Assembly (NCBI GenBank): GCA_021608145.1
Contig: JAKIHM010000017.1
Coordinates: forward strand, 1 to 52,270
Direction: 5' to 3'
DNA: 52,270 nucleotides
From: Thermovorax subterraneus
Lineage (GTDB): Bacteria; Bacillota; Thermosediminibacteria; Thermosediminibacterales; Thermosediminibacteraceae
In this document: positions 43,186 to 52,126 of the stretch, piece by piece
How positions within the stretch are numbered: the stretch's first letter is position 1
Layout of the letters: every line of letters begins with the position of its first letter
The notes under the pieces: model-generated
Databases searched by the model: none
The model's input: only the letters and a program-made list of their open reading frames with translations
Told to the model about the DNA's origin: nothing
Translations under genes and position numbers: made by a program

Positions 43186-45237
43186 CTATACCCCCTCTAT
43201 AACAAGGTTGCCGTAGTCGTCCACAAATAACCTCTGCTCCGGGTAAAGGACCGTTACGGTGGTCTCTTCCTCTATGATAGCCGGACCTTCTATTTTGCTG
43301 CCAGCCCCCAACCTTTCCCTCACATATACGGCAACCTCTATCTTTCCGTATTCGTCGTAGTCCACCACTTTCTTGCACCTCAATGCATCTTCCGGCCTTC
43401 CCTTTACTTCGTAGGGCTTAATTTCAGCCTTTTTTACTCTTCCGAATGCGGTGACGTGAAAGTTTACAAATTCAATTGGCGCGTTCGGCAGCCTGAACGC
43501 GTAGTACTGCTCGTGGAGGTTTTCGAAATTCTCCCTTATTATCTCTAGATCCTTGCTACCAGAAATGAACGGCACCACCGGAGTTCTCACAGTATGCTCC
43601 TGCCCTACATATCTTATATCCGCCGATTTTACGATGTATACATCCTCTTCTTTTACGCCGTGTGTCGTGTAGAGTTCATAAGCTTTATTTACCATATCAG
43701 TGTATATTTCGTTCATCAAACCGATATTATCTTCATTTGCCCTGATGATCTTCGTCTGGATGAAGTCCTGCCTTAGATCCGTCATCAACATTCCCCAGGC
43801 AGAAAACACCGCCGGATACCTAGGTATCACTATCTTTTTTACTTTAAGCTCCTTGCCTAAAGCGGGACCGTGAATCGCACCGTTGCCGCCAATAGCCACC
43901 ATAACGAACTCTCTTGGATCATAACCCCTTCTGACAGACACCAGCTTTAATGCGTTCATCATGTTGTTGTTTGCAATCCTTATGATCCCCCTAGCAGCTT
44001 CTTCCACTGATATTTTGTAATAATCGGCGATCTTCTTCACCGCTTCATAGGATTTCCTTATATCTATCCTGAATTTTCCTCCAAGAAATCTCTCGGGATC
44101 TATTCTTCCCGCTATCATGTTTGCATCGGTCAGGGTAGGTTCCATATTGCCCTTGCCGTAGCAAGCCGGCCCCGGATCAGCTCCCGCACTCTGCGGGCCA
44201 ACTTTAAGGTTCCCCACAGAATCGATCCAGGCAATACTTCCTCCGCCTGCTCCTATTTCGATAATGTCAACTATCGGCGCCTTTATAGGATAGCCGGGGT
44301 AAATCGGAGTTTGTTCCAACCTGTAATCGGTGGTAATTCTAACTTCATTGTTGTATATTAGCGATGTCTTTGCAGTTGTTCCACCGATGTCAAAAGTGAT
44401 TATGTTTTTTTCTCCGATTATCTTACCAAGTTCGTTTGCACCTATAACTCCGCCTACAGGCCCAGATTCTATAATATTTATGGGATTTACCTTTACCATC
44501 TCAAATGTCGCAGAACCGCCATTAGACTGCATCGCGTATGGTTCAATCTTTAATCCCTTTTTCTTCATTCTCTCCTTCAAACTATCTAAATATTTGGAAG
44601 TTACCGGTTTCACATAGGCATTGAATACGGTGGTATTGGTTCTTTCGTATTCCCTCCACTCTTTTGTCACTTCAGAAGAAATGCTAATTTCAACTCCGGG
44701 AAGTTCCTCTTCCAAAATCTCCTTTATCTTCTCCTCATGTGAAGAATTTGCATAAGAGTGCAAAAGACATACTGCTATAGCTTCGATGCCTTCCTTCCTG
44801 CATTTTTCCGCGATCTTTTTTACATCATCTTCATTCAAGGGCACTAGAACATTCCCATCTTTGTCAATTCTTTCTGTTACCTCAAATCTATACATCCTAG
44901 GCACGAAAGGTTTCGGTTTGGTGTAATAGTAGTTGTAAAGGTCAGTCCGGTTTGCCCTCCCGATTTCTAACACATCTCTAAATCCCTTCGTCGTAATTAG
45001 AGCAGTTTTTGCACCTTTCCTTTCCGTTAAGGCATTTATCACTATAGTGCTCCCGTGCACTATGTAGCTTGCTTTTTCTAACGGGATACCGCCTTTCTCA
45101 ATTGCCTCCATTACTCCATCGGCAAAATTCTTCGGCGTACTAGAGGCCTTCGTTACGGTAATCCCCCCTGTCTCCTCATCCATCGCCACATAATCGGTAA
45201 AAGTGCCACCGATATCAATAGCTATCCTGTAGCCCAA
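43186..45237 (-). CDS. hyuA: Hydantoinase/oxoprolinase subunit A, full length
   Basis: 683 residues. N-terminal hydantoinase A domain (AIDIGGTFTDYVAMD) and central ATPase domain (ITFDIGGTTAKTSL, IEIGAGGGSIAW, GPACYG), with the C-terminal domain (about 510-683) that the short paralogue lacks. It couples ATP hydrolysis to ring opening, with HyuB next door. TTG start with AAGGGGG; only two bases from the permease stop. N-methylhydantoinase, 5-oxoprolinase and acetophenone carboxylase are relatives; the ring itself cannot be deduced. Confidence 0.92.
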   Translation of the reverse strand: MGYRIAIDIGGTFTDYVAMDEETGGITVTKASSTPKNFADGVMEAIEKGGIPLEKASYIVHGSTIVINALTERKGAKTALITTKGFRDVLEIGRANRTDLYNYYYTKPKPFVPRMYRFEVTERIDKDGNVLVPLNEDDVKKIAEKCRKEGIEAIAVCLLHSYANSSHEEKIKEILEEELPGVEISISSEVTKEWREYERTNTTVFNAYVKPVTSKYLDSLKERMKKKGLKIEPYAMQSNGGSATFEMVKVNPINIIESGPVGGVIGANELGKIIGEKNIITFDIGGTTAKTSLIYNNEVRITTDYRLEQTPIYPGYPIKAPIVDIIEIGAGGGSIAWIDSVGNLKVGPQSAGADPGPACYGKGNMEPTLTDANMIAGRIDPERFLGGKFRIDIRKSYEAVKKIADYYKISVEEAARGIIRIANNNMMNALKLVSVRRGYDPREFVMVAIGGNGAIHGPALGKELKVKKIVIPRYPAVFSAWGMLMTDLRQDFIQTKIIRANEDNIGLMNEIYTDMVNKAYELYTTHGVKEEDVYIVKSADIRYVGQEHTVRTPVVPFISGSKDLEIIRENFENLHEQYYAFRLPNAPIEFVNFHVTAFGRVKKAEIKPYEVKGRPEDALRCKKVVDYDEYGKIEVAVYVRERLGAGSKIEGPAIIEEETTVTVLYPEQRLFVDDYGNLVIEGV

Positions 45238-45239
45238 TC

Positions 45240-46580
45240 TTAAAACCCCCTTATCTCTTCCATTTTTCCTTTACTTCTCCATCTTAAAGGTGTAAATTGA
45301 TCCGGCATTATACGCGCTTTGATGTACATCAAAACATAGTATAAAATCCCGCTTACCAAATAGCTTTGCACCGCGGGTATACCCCACGGCCTGACATACT
45401 GAGTATAATAGCCTATAGCTATTCCAGCTATCATCGCAATAGTAGCAACCCAATTCCATCCCTTTTTGTCTTCCCAATTTTTGTTGTGAATTAAAATAAA
45501 ATCAGTTACCATTATAGAGCCGATTGCCGGATAAGAAAGGGCAGTAAGATACAGAAAATCCTGAAATTTATTCAGTATTCCCATTAGAGCTACCACCAAT
45601 GCTACGGCTGTCCCAATTGCAGTCAAGTATTTCCTATGCTTGTTTGTCTTCATATTCAGCATGTTGCAGAGTGCAAGACCCATAGAATAATCGTTGACCA
45701 ATTGAGAGGTCCACTGAGCCAACCACAGGATCAAGAAACCCCACCAGCCAAACCCAAGTTGCTGCATCAATGCCACTATGTCATAAGTTCCCTTGCCAAC
45801 GCCCATAACTGCACCCATAATGAACAACATAAACCCAACTACTATAACTCCGGCAGGCACTAAAAAAGCATCTCTTGTCCTAGCCTTGCAAAATCGCGAA
45901 TAATCTGCAAAAATCACAAACTGCGCCACGTTTGCCCCAACAAGAGCACTAACCGCCTGAGTGAAAAGCATATTCTGAGGAGGATCATACGCTAAGATAC
46001 CTGCCAAACCTGTCCCTTTCATTGAAAGATAAAAGCCGGAAATAACAAGTAGCATACCTGCAGGAACTGCAAGATAGTCAGTCCAGGCCATAGAGCTGTA
46101 ACCGATTATTGGTGGAATAGCAAAAATGATTCCCGCAATTGTCGTGATGATAGCCCACATCGTAAAATTACTAGTATAATCAATCCCAAACATTGCACAC
46201 AAGGCATTACCGGTTACTGCTGTCTGAAGTGCCCACCAGCCGCCTGTCATTATTAAAACAGCAAGGGAAATAATTATCCGAGCTTGAACATCTCCAAAAG
46301 CTGACCTTGCAATAACAGAAGAAGATCTACCTGTCATTGCGCCAAGGTAACAGTTTAGACCATCCCCCAGCCAGGTTATGATGACTAGCCCTAATATTAC
46401 AGCCAAAACAAATTCTTTAAGGCTAAAATTCGCTATAAGTCCACTTCCAATCATCATTACAGGTATGCAAAACTCGCACCCCGCATAAACAACAGCTGGC
46501 GAAATCCAGCTCACCCTTTTTTCAGGTGGAATCGACTCAAGCCCCGCTTCTTCATTAAAAAGATTCTGTTCATCTGACAT
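45240..46580 (-). CDS. NCS1 family permease (cytosine/allantoin/hydantoin type), copy 1
   Basis: 446 residues with about 12 membrane segments. The family features are the IPPEKRVSWISPAVVYAGCEFCIPVMMIGSGLIA opening, SFGDVQARIIISLAVLIMTGGWWALQTAVTGNA and the FADYSRFCKARTRDAFLVPAG loop. NCS1 members import hydantoins (Mhp1), cytosine and allantoin, so this one likely feeds the hyuAB system, from which it is separated by two bases. ATG 46580 with AGGAGG. Promoter at 46618-46646. Confidence 0.88.
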   Translation of the reverse strand: MSDEQNLFNEEAGLESIPPEKRVSWISPAVVYAGCEFCIPVMMIGSGLIANFSLKEFVLAVILGLVIITWLGDGLNCYLGAMTGRSSSVIARSAFGDVQARIIISLAVLIMTGGWWALQTAVTGNALCAMFGIDYTSNFTMWAIITTIAGIIFAIPPIIGYSSMAWTDYLAVPAGMLLVISGFYLSMKGTGLAGILAYDPPQNMLFTQAVSALVGANVAQFVIFADYSRFCKARTRDAFLVPAGVIVVGFMLFIMGAVMGVGKGTYDIVALMQQLGFGWWGFLILWLAQWTSQLVNDYSMGLALCNMLNMKTNKHRKYLTAIGTAVALVVALMGILNKFQDFLYLTALSYPAIGSIMVTDFILIHNKNWEDKKGWNWVATIAMIAGIAIGYYTQYVRPWGIPAVQSYLVSGILYYVLMYIKARIMPDQFTPLRWRSKGKMEEIRGF

Positions 46581-46617
46581 AATTTTGCCTCCTATTTCGA
46601 TAAATTTTTTGTTTAGG

Positions 46618-46646
46618 AATATATAAGAGAGTCGAATAAAATTCAA
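46618..46646 (-). promoter_or_regulatory. Promoter of permease-hyuA-hyuB
   Basis: Minus strand TTGAAT (46646-46641), 17-base spacer, TATATT (46623-46618). It starts just below the pucR terminator, 38 bases before the ATG. Confidence 0.6.
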
Positions 46647-46657
46647 TATTTCTGTAT

Positions 46658-46688
46658 AACAAAAAAAAGGAGACATATTGTCTCCTTT
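46658..46688 (-). terminator. Terminator of pucR
   Basis: AAAGGAGACA/TGTCTCCTTT, 10 bp, three-base loop, followed by eight or more T residues on the minus strand. Confidence 0.85.
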
Positions 46689-46706
46689 AGACAAAACTTA
46701 CTTTTT

Positions 46707-48395
46707 TTATGGAAGCATTTTCATGACTTTGAGCAATAGGTGATAATAAAGCCTCATCTGGGGGTCTTCTAATACGTTTTCTCCCATTATCTCCTTAATT
46801 TTCTTTAGCCGGTACTTTACCGTATTCGGATGAGCAAATAGTCTTTTTGCTGTCTCTTTTACACTGCAATTGCTATCTAAAAAAGCCTCTAACGTGGAAA
46901 TTAAGCTTGCATTTTTGCTTTCATCATAATCATAAAGTTTTTGTAAACATTTGTCTTTCAACACATCCTCTTTCCTTTCGGGAATCGAAATAAATTTGTA
47001 AATCCCAAGGTCATCGTAGTAGTGAATCTTTCCTTCCCCGAAGAGCTTTGCCCCTAAATCTTTTGCAAAAAGCGCTTCCATATATGCCCTTTTCAGCTCG
47101 GTCAAATTTTCCATGTGGGAGCTTATCCCTATCGTGAGCGAGATGGCCGGATATTTAGAAGAAAAACCTTCGATTATTCTTCGGAAAAAATCGCCGAGTT
47201 CTCTCTTATGCCTCTCCGTCAAATATTCTCTCTGGGTGAAACCCACAACCAAGACGCAGGCATCGCTTTGTTGCACGAAAAGGACTATCTTATTTTTTAT
47301 TTTTGAATTTCTGTAAGCTTCCTGGACTGCCTTTTTCAAGTCCATTTTCACCTTTTGGATGTGCTCTTCGCCTTTTTCATAGTTCTCACGGTAATATCTT
47401 TCGAAATCGTCTATATCGACTATAATTACAAAATTTTTGTCGAACAGGTTCAAACCTAAGGTTTTTGCCCTCTTATTCATCAGCTCTCCCGAAGTGTATC
47501 TTCCATTTATTATGTCATCGAAAAAATCGGACTTCAATCTCTGCTCGGTCTCCAAAATTGCCTTATTTTTCAATATGTCCATTTTTAAGGCCGTAACCGT
47601 ACCCGGCAGAGCGACTTCAAAAAGCTTTCTCTCGTATTCGTTCAATTTTCCCCTCTTTAATATCAAAAGATAGTGGTTTTCTCCTCCGGACTCCACAGGA
47701 ACCACCACCACATCATGATCTTCGTCGAATGAAGCAACCTTGAATTTTAAATTCCCGCTTTCCGGCACATTTTCGACAAAATTTCTCGCCCAATCCAATA
47801 TTTTATCAATTCTCTTTTCTACCGAGCTTTTATCGCCGTTTCGAAAAACCGCTTCAATGAGGCCGAAATTTTCGTCCAGAAAAAATACGGTTTTATTGGT
47901 TATGGACGAGAGCTTTTCTATTATCTCGCAAGCCCCTCCGTTGCTGAGCAGGATGTTGTTCATAGTGTCGTTGATTTCCTGAGCTTTTCTGAGCTCCTGC
48001 TCTTTTTTGCTGAGCAACAGTTCGTACACTTTTTTTATAATTATCGAATAAGGAACTTTTCTGTCTATTAAGAACAACGGAAAACCTATTTCATCTGCAT
48101 ACCTCATCAAATGGTCTATATTAATGGGAATTTTTCCGCTCCCTGGATGAATCATTATGCACGAAGCCCCACCTCTGTCCAATCCCTCTAAAAGCTTGAG
48201 CCTTTCCCCATCAGTCCTGCAAGAGTACAGCGTAGTAAGTATCATTTCTCCGCCGCAAAGCCACTCGTAGCAGTCCGGTATTTCAAGGACGCTTACCGAC
48301 TTTACCAGCCTGCTTTCCCCCTTTTTCCCTGCCATCCAATATATACCCTCATCCTTTAGCACATCATAAGCTTCCTTTACCGTTACACCCTCCAT
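46707..48395 (-). CDS. PucR-family transcriptional regulator
   Basis: 562 residues. N-terminal PucR ligand domain (MEGVTVKEAYDVLKDEG, LEIPDCYEWLCGGEMILTTLY; 1-125), a middle GGDEF-related CdaR-like region and a C-terminal PucR helix-turn-helix (SVKETAKRLFAHPNTVKYRLKKIKEIMG). The family controls purine or hydantoin/ureide use in response to metabolites. It sits between the hyu island and a divergent second NCS1 permease and is the likely regulator of both. ATG with AGGGTAGGG. Confidence 0.9.
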   Translation of the reverse strand: MEGVTVKEAYDVLKDEGIYWMAGKKGESRLVKSVSVLEIPDCYEWLCGGEMILTTLYSCRTDGERLKLLEGLDRGGASCIMIHPGSGKIPINIDHLMRYADEIGFPLFLIDRKVPYSIIIKKVYELLLSKKEQELRKAQEINDTMNNILLSNGGACEIIEKLSSITNKTVFFLDENFGLIEAVFRNGDKSSVEKRIDKILDWARNFVENVPESGNLKFKVASFDEDHDVVVVPVESGGENHYLLILKRGKLNEYERKLFEVALPGTVTALKMDILKNKAILETEQRLKSDFFDDIINGRYTSGELMNKRAKTLGLNLFDKNFVIIVDIDDFERYYRENYEKGEEHIQKVKMDLKKAVQEAYRNSKIKNKIVLFVQQSDACVLVVGFTQREYLTERHKRELGDFFRRIIEGFSSKYPAISLTIGISSHMENLTELKRAYMEALFAKDLGAKLFGEGKIHYYDDLGIYKFISIPERKEDVLKDKCLQKLYDYDESKNASLISTLEAFLDSNCSVKETAKRLFAHPNTVKYRLKKIKEIMGENVLEDPQMRLYYHLLLKVMKMLP

Positions 48396-48643
48396 ACTAC
48401 CGCCCTACCCTTCTTGTCTATTTGAGATAATAGTTTAACACATTTTTATCTTGTTTTGTCAATACTTTTTTTTGTTTAATAAGGAGGGAATCGTTGAATT
48501 TTGTTTAAATTTATCCCTCATATTTTTATATCCACTATTTTAATCAATTACAATCTTAACATCGTAAAGGAGGTGGGTTAAAAAGGGTTCCATAACAATT
48601 TTTCACAAAAAAATAAATTAAAACCAGAAGGAGGGTCATTACA
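48396..48643. promoter_or_regulatory. pucR / NCS1 permease divergent region
   Basis: No gene. On the minus strand TTGACA near 48462 precedes a weak -10 (TAAACT) for pucR. On the plus strand a second Shine-Dalgarno-like AAGGAGGTGG at 48565-48574 has no start codon behind it; the real one, AAGGAGGG, is at 48628-48635. No clear palindromic operator was seen. Confidence 0.45.
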
Positions 48644-49945
48644 GTGGAAAAACAAAAATCCCAGGTCAACATTGAAGAAGAATACACTCAAAAACCCATA
48701 CCCGAATCAATCAGAAAACACTGGTTCTACGCTGGTAGCGTATACATCGGAATGTGCGCCGTTTTAGCGTGCAGCATGGCGGGCGGCGGACTGATTTACG
48801 GGCTCAACCTTTCACAAGCCATCTGGGCGATGCTGCTCGGACTTCTCGCTCTGCTGCTTTTCTTCTACATCCCCCTCGGCAAAATAGGTGCAGAGCAAGG
48901 TCTCAATACTTACCTCATAGGTGAGTGCGCCTTTGGCAAAAGGGGGAGCGATATCGCGACTTCCTTCATAGTGACCGCAATTCCATCCATTGCTTGGTAC
49001 GGAATAGAAGTGGAAATAGCAACTCAGGCCCTCGCCGCGGTAATTCCAATGAGCAAGGCAGCTTTCAACATCCTTACTGTGATATTCGGCATCGTCTTTG
49101 CTATCCCGGCAATGTACGGGATTCTTTCCATGGCATGGCTCAACTGGATTAGCCTTCCAATCATGATTTACATCATCGTGTTTGGCGTTGGAAAGGCCAT
49201 CCTTCAATCCGGAATAAGCGGCCTTTTTGCCTATAGTCCTGCGCAAAACATGGGACTGTTTTGGGGCATCAATATGCAAATAGGAATGATAGCCGTTGGC
49301 TGCTCCTTCGTCGCCGACTACACCAGGTGGATAAAAAACAGGTGGAGCGATGTGGCTTATTCTGGAATAACCGGCCTTTTCCCGGCGACGACGATCCTCA
49401 CCACTGCCGGGATGATAATGGCCCTTTCCGCCACACGCCTGGGGGTAAAAGAGCCATGGAACATCGTAGAGGTTATGATAAAACTCGGAATGCCCGCAAT
49501 GGCTCTAGTTCTAGTCTTTCTGCTTCAATGGACGACCTGCATTACCGCCGCGTACAGCTCGGGACTCGCACTAAATAAAGTTTTCGGAAAAAGCAGGTTT
49601 TTCCTTACTCTAATCTCTGCTATATTAGGCACTGTCTTTGCTGTGTCGGGCATAGTGAGCTATTTCTTGAATTTCGTGTCCATCCTCGCTTCATGGGTGG
49701 CTCCCATAAGCAGCGTAATCATAACCGAATACTTCTTGGTCTCCAAGAGAAACTTTGTGCGCAAGGAAGGAATCTACTGGCCCGGTGTAATTTCCGCCCT
49801 GATAGGAGGACTTATAGCGTGGAAGAGCAAATTCTTCGTGCCGGCTATAAACGGAATGATCGTAAGCGGCATCATTTACTACGGCTATCACAGGATTTTA
49901 GGCCTTACCGCCGCTAAAGAAAAAAATCTCACAATAGAAACTTAA
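48644..49945 (+). CDS. NCS1 family permease, CodB-like, copy 2
   Basis: 433 residues, about 12 membrane segments. Purine/cytosine-permease type: SIRKHWFYAGSVYIGMCAVLACSMAGGGLIYGL, IPSIAWYGIEVEIATQAL, CSFVADYTRWIKNRWSD. It is more like cytosine permease CodB than copy 1 is. Divergent from pucR and hence probably co-regulated; substrate perhaps a purine, pyrimidine or hydantoin. GTG start with AAGGAGGG eight bases upstream. A terminator follows. Confidence 0.88.
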   Translation: MEKQKSQVNIEEEYTQKPIPESIRKHWFYAGSVYIGMCAVLACSMAGGGLIYGLNLSQAIWAMLLGLLALLLFFYIPLGKIGAEQGLNTYLIGECAFGKRGSDIATSFIVTAIPSIAWYGIEVEIATQALAAVIPMSKAAFNILTVIFGIVFAIPAMYGILSMAWLNWISLPIMIYIIVFGVGKAILQSGISGLFAYSPAQNMGLFWGINMQIGMIAVGCSFVADYTRWIKNRWSDVAYSGITGLFPATTILTTAGMIMALSATRLGVKEPWNIVEVMIKLGMPAMALVLVFLLQWTTCITAAYSSGLALNKVFGKSRFFLTLISAILGTVFAVSGIVSYFLNFVSILASWVAPISSVIITEYFLVSKRNFVRKEGIYWPGVISALIGGLIAWKSKFFVPAINGMIVSGIIYYGYHRILGLTAAKEKNLTIET

Positions 49946-49947
49946 AC

Positions 49948-49976
49948 AGGGTGCAACAAAGCGTTGCACCCTTTGA
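49948..49976 (+). terminator. Terminator after NCS1 copy 2
   Basis: AGGGTGCAAC/GTTGCACCCT, 10-bp stem with a five-base loop; the tail is weak (TTGATATT). Convergent with queF, so it may serve both. Confidence 0.7.
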
Positions 49977-49996
49977 TATTGAGATTATTATTGCAA

Positions 49997-50398
49997 TTAT
50001 TTCGGTATAGTGCCGTATTTTGCCACAACCCTGGTTGATATGCCGCCCCTTGCCAGAAACTCTCCCACAACTTCCATGTACTTCGGCTCGAGGAGCTTTA
50101 CGAGATCGTCCAATATCCTGTTTACCGCGTGCTCCTGGAGTATACCTATATTCCGGTAGGAGGTGAGGTAATACTTCAGGGACTTCAACTCCACCAGCTT
50201 CTCGCCTGGAATATATCTTATGGTGAGCCTGGCATTGTCCGGAAGGCCCGTCCACGGGCAGACGGAAGAAAATTCCTCCGTAATGTATTCGATAACCGTG
50301 TCCCTACCGGGATACTCGTACTCTATTGCTTCCAAAACCTCGGTATCGATCTTTTCATATCCGTAAATATCAAACCTCTTGGTTTCATATTTATCCAT
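49997..50398 (-). CDS. queF: NADPH-dependent 7-cyano-7-deazaguanine reductase
   Basis: Reduces preQ0 to preQ1 in queuosine synthesis. 133 residues, the single-domain QueF type: the catalytic cysteine in [38 protein letters not shown] and GGIST. ATG 50398 with AGGGGGA is chosen; it overlaps the queT stop by eight bases. Together with queT it is under a preQ1 riboswitch. The other early genes (queC, queE) are not in the window. Confidence 0.95.
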   Translation of the reverse strand: MDKYETKRFDIYGYEKIDTEVLEAIEYEYPGRDTVIEYITEEFSSVCPWTGLPDNARLTIRYIPGEKLVELKSLKYYLTSYRNIGILQEHAVNRILDDLVKLLEPKYMEVVGEFLARGGISTRVVAKYGTIPK

Positions 50399-50867
50399 TC
50401 CCAAATCCCCCTCTCTTCGATACCTGCTCAATAACCACATAGCCCGAAACCAACAGCACAATTTCGGCTGCCGAGACGCTCAAAAAGGTACTAAAAAGCG
50501 GGAATCCCGCTGAAACCTTTAACGTTACGGCCACCGAAGCAGAGATCCATAGAGCAATGAAGACTGCACCTAAGATCCTCCGGGTATACCTTCCCACATA
50601 ATATCCCAACGTGCAGCCAACTAAATTGCTAATGGGCATGAACAAAAGCTCCATGGGACCTGCATAAGGGCTGAACAAATTCGCCAGGAAATTCCCCACC
50701 ATCATGGACACGGCGAACTTTCTGTCAAAAATTGAAATGGGTTTTATTAGTTCGCCCAACCTGAACTGGGAGGGAAGGTAGGAAAAGGATGAAGAAACGA
50801 GGGTCAAAACTGCGTAAAGGCAGGCTACCAGAGAAATTTGGACAACATCACTCATTCTTTTGTACAT
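50391..50867 (-). CDS. queT: QueT-type queuosine precursor transporter (ECF S component)
   Basis: 158 residues with about five membrane segments. QueT family: [31 protein letters not shown] and [23 protein letters not shown]. QueT is the substrate-binding S component of an ECF transporter believed to import preQ1 or preQ0. ATG 50867 with AAGGAGG; that ribosome-binding site belongs to the riboswitch. Import (QueT) plus reduction (QueF) suggests that preQ0 salvage is a goal. Confidence 0.93.
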   Translation of the reverse strand: MYKRMSDVVQISLVACLYAVLTLVSSSFSYLPSQFRLGELIKPISIFDRKFAVSMMVGNFLANLFSPYAGPMELLFMPISNLVGCTLGYYVGRYTRRILGAVFIALWISASVAVTLKVSAGFPLFSTFLSVSAAEIVLLVSGYVVIEQVSKRGGFGNG

Positions 50868-50873
50868 AAAAAA

Positions 50874-50911
50874 CCTCCTTGTTTTTTTAACCGGGGTAGC
50901 CGCGACCCGGG
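50874..50911 (-). promoter_or_regulatory. PreQ1-I riboswitch
   Basis: On the minus strand: P1 CCGGG/CCCGG with loop TCGCGGCTAC, then the A-rich tail TTAAAAAAACAAGGAGG. As I remember it, this is nearly the Thermoanaerobacter tengcongensis preQ1-I aptamer. The tail includes the start of the queT Shine-Dalgarno, so binding of preQ1 should block translation initiation. A GCAAGC/GCTTGC hairpin (50912-50927) precedes it. Confidence 0.93.
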
Positions 50912-50933
50912 CAAGCCATCGCTTGCTGATTTT

Positions 50934-50962
50934 ATTTTATCAGGGATTTTAAAACATCGCAA
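50934..50962 (-). promoter_or_regulatory. Promoter of queT-queF
   Basis: Minus strand TTGCGA (50962-50957), 17-base spacer, TAAAAT (50939-50934). Transcription would start near 50927, at the hairpin before the riboswitch. Confidence 0.65.
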
Positions 50963-50988
50963 TAGAAGCTTTCAGCCACCTGCTTCCA

Positions 50989-51942
50989 TTACACTGTCCG
51001 GGCGGGTTCTCCGTGCACAGTCGCCCTGCAGTGGATTCTCTCCTCAATCAGCCTTTCGATCTTTTCCGAAAGCTCATGGGCTTCATAAAAGTTAAGCGTG
51101 CTGTCCATTACTACGTGAAGGGAAATTTCCTTGTATGCCCCGTAATCATGGATGAACACCTTGTGCACATCTATTACTCCTGGAAATGAAAGAGCAGCCT
51201 CTTTGACCTTCTTTACCAACTCTTCTTCCCCTATCTCTCCGATTAGTTTAGAACAAGAATCAAAAGCCATAGTGCCTCCCGTATATACAATCAGTGCCGA
51301 AACCAAAAAGCCAAATACTGCATCTACCCTGTAGTACCCGTATTTTGAAAAAATTATTGCCACCGCTACTAATAAAGAAGCTATGGCATCGGTCCTGTGG
51401 TGCCATGCATCTGCAATCAAAGCCCCTGCCGATATCTTATTACCTAATTCTATGGAAAACCTGCTCATCCATTCCTTTATAACTGCTGAGGCCAGCATAA
51501 AAATTGCAACCAAGATGTTTCCTGTAACTTTTTCATTGGTCAAGAATCTTTCGTAAGACGATTTGCCGAACTCAAAACCCACAAAAATCAGCATTACTGC
51601 TATGAGAAGCGATGCCAAAAACTCAACCCTGCCATGCCCATAGGGATGTTTTTCATCCGGCGGCGCAGCGGAAAATTTAAAACCCAAAAGCACCACTGCA
51701 GAAGTAAACACGTCAGACGCAGTATGGACGGCGTCAGCAATTAGAGAAATGCTGTTCATAATAAAACCTAAAATAAGCTTTATCGCCGCAAGGACAACAT
51801 TGCCTATTATACTGACCCAGCTTTCCAAATAGGCTATTTTCTTCCTTTCTTCAGGGTCAAATATTTTCTCACCAGAAGAGTTTATCTTTAATATCTTTAA
51901 TATCAAATAATCTGTTGTTTTTTTGATAAAATTGCAGGCCAA
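50989..51942 (-). CDS. Cation diffusion facilitator family transporter
   Basis: 317 residues, six membrane segments. Metal sites of the family are visible: LIADAVHTASD (TM2, H-x3-D) and LIADAWHHRTD (TM5, H-x3-D), with the C-terminal cytoplasmic domain (about 225-317). It exports divalent metals such as Zn, Fe or Mn in exchange for protons. TTG 51942 with GGAGG nine bases upstream. It lies beyond a promoter and terminator/antiterminator-like leader (52005-52126), so expression is likely sensed at the RNA level. Confidence 0.9.
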   Translation of the reverse strand: MACNFIKKTTDYLILKILKINSSGEKIFDPEERKKIAYLESWVSIIGNVVLAAIKLILGFIMNSISLIADAVHTASDVFTSAVVLLGFKFSAAPPDEKHPYGHGRVEFLASLLIAVMLIFVGFEFGKSSYERFLTNEKVTGNILVAIFMLASAVIKEWMSRFSIELGNKISAGALIADAWHHRTDAIASLLVAVAIIFSKYGYYRVDAVFGFLVSALIVYTGGTMAFDSCSKLIGEIGEEELVKKVKEAALSFPGVIDVHKVFIHDYGAYKEISLHVVMDSTLNFYEAHELSEKIERLIEERIHCRATVHGEPARTV

Positions 51943-52004
51943 ACCGAAAGACCTCCCCTAGGTTTCTTATTCTTTATTTTATGCACCTATACAATATACA
52001 ATAT

Positions 52005-52092
52005 TAAAAAAGACTTGCGGGAGTGAGTCCCGCAAGTCTTTTAGACTTGCTGCGCCGATAAAGGCGCCCGGCTTTTCGCCTGATCTCGTTGA
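52005..52092 (-). ncRNA. Candidate riboswitch or attenuator in CDF leader
   Basis: RNA order on the minus strand: GGC-gaaaa-GCC hairpin (52080-52070), GCGCC-loop-GGCGC hairpin (52067-52052), GCAAGTCT-AAA-AGACTTGC hairpin (52050-52032), then terminator AAGACTTGCGGGA / TCCCGCAAGTCTT (52040-52010) with T tract. The third hairpin and the terminator share bases 52032-52040 and exclude each other. No known riboswitch family was recognised. The rest of 51943-52270 has no gene. Confidence 0.55.
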
Positions 52093-52096
52093 AGTT

Positions 52097-52126
52097 ATTT
52101 TAACATGGGACAAAAAGATATGTCAA
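52097..52126 (-). promoter_or_regulatory. Promoter of the CDF leader
   Basis: Minus strand TTGACA (52126-52121) and TAAAAT (52102-52097), 18-base spacer. It places the start near 52090, just before the leader hairpins. Confidence 0.65.

Noticed and set aside
48565-48600. Small ORF behind the strong AAGGAGGTGG in the permease leader.
   Set aside because: No ATG, GTG or TTG follows at usable distance.
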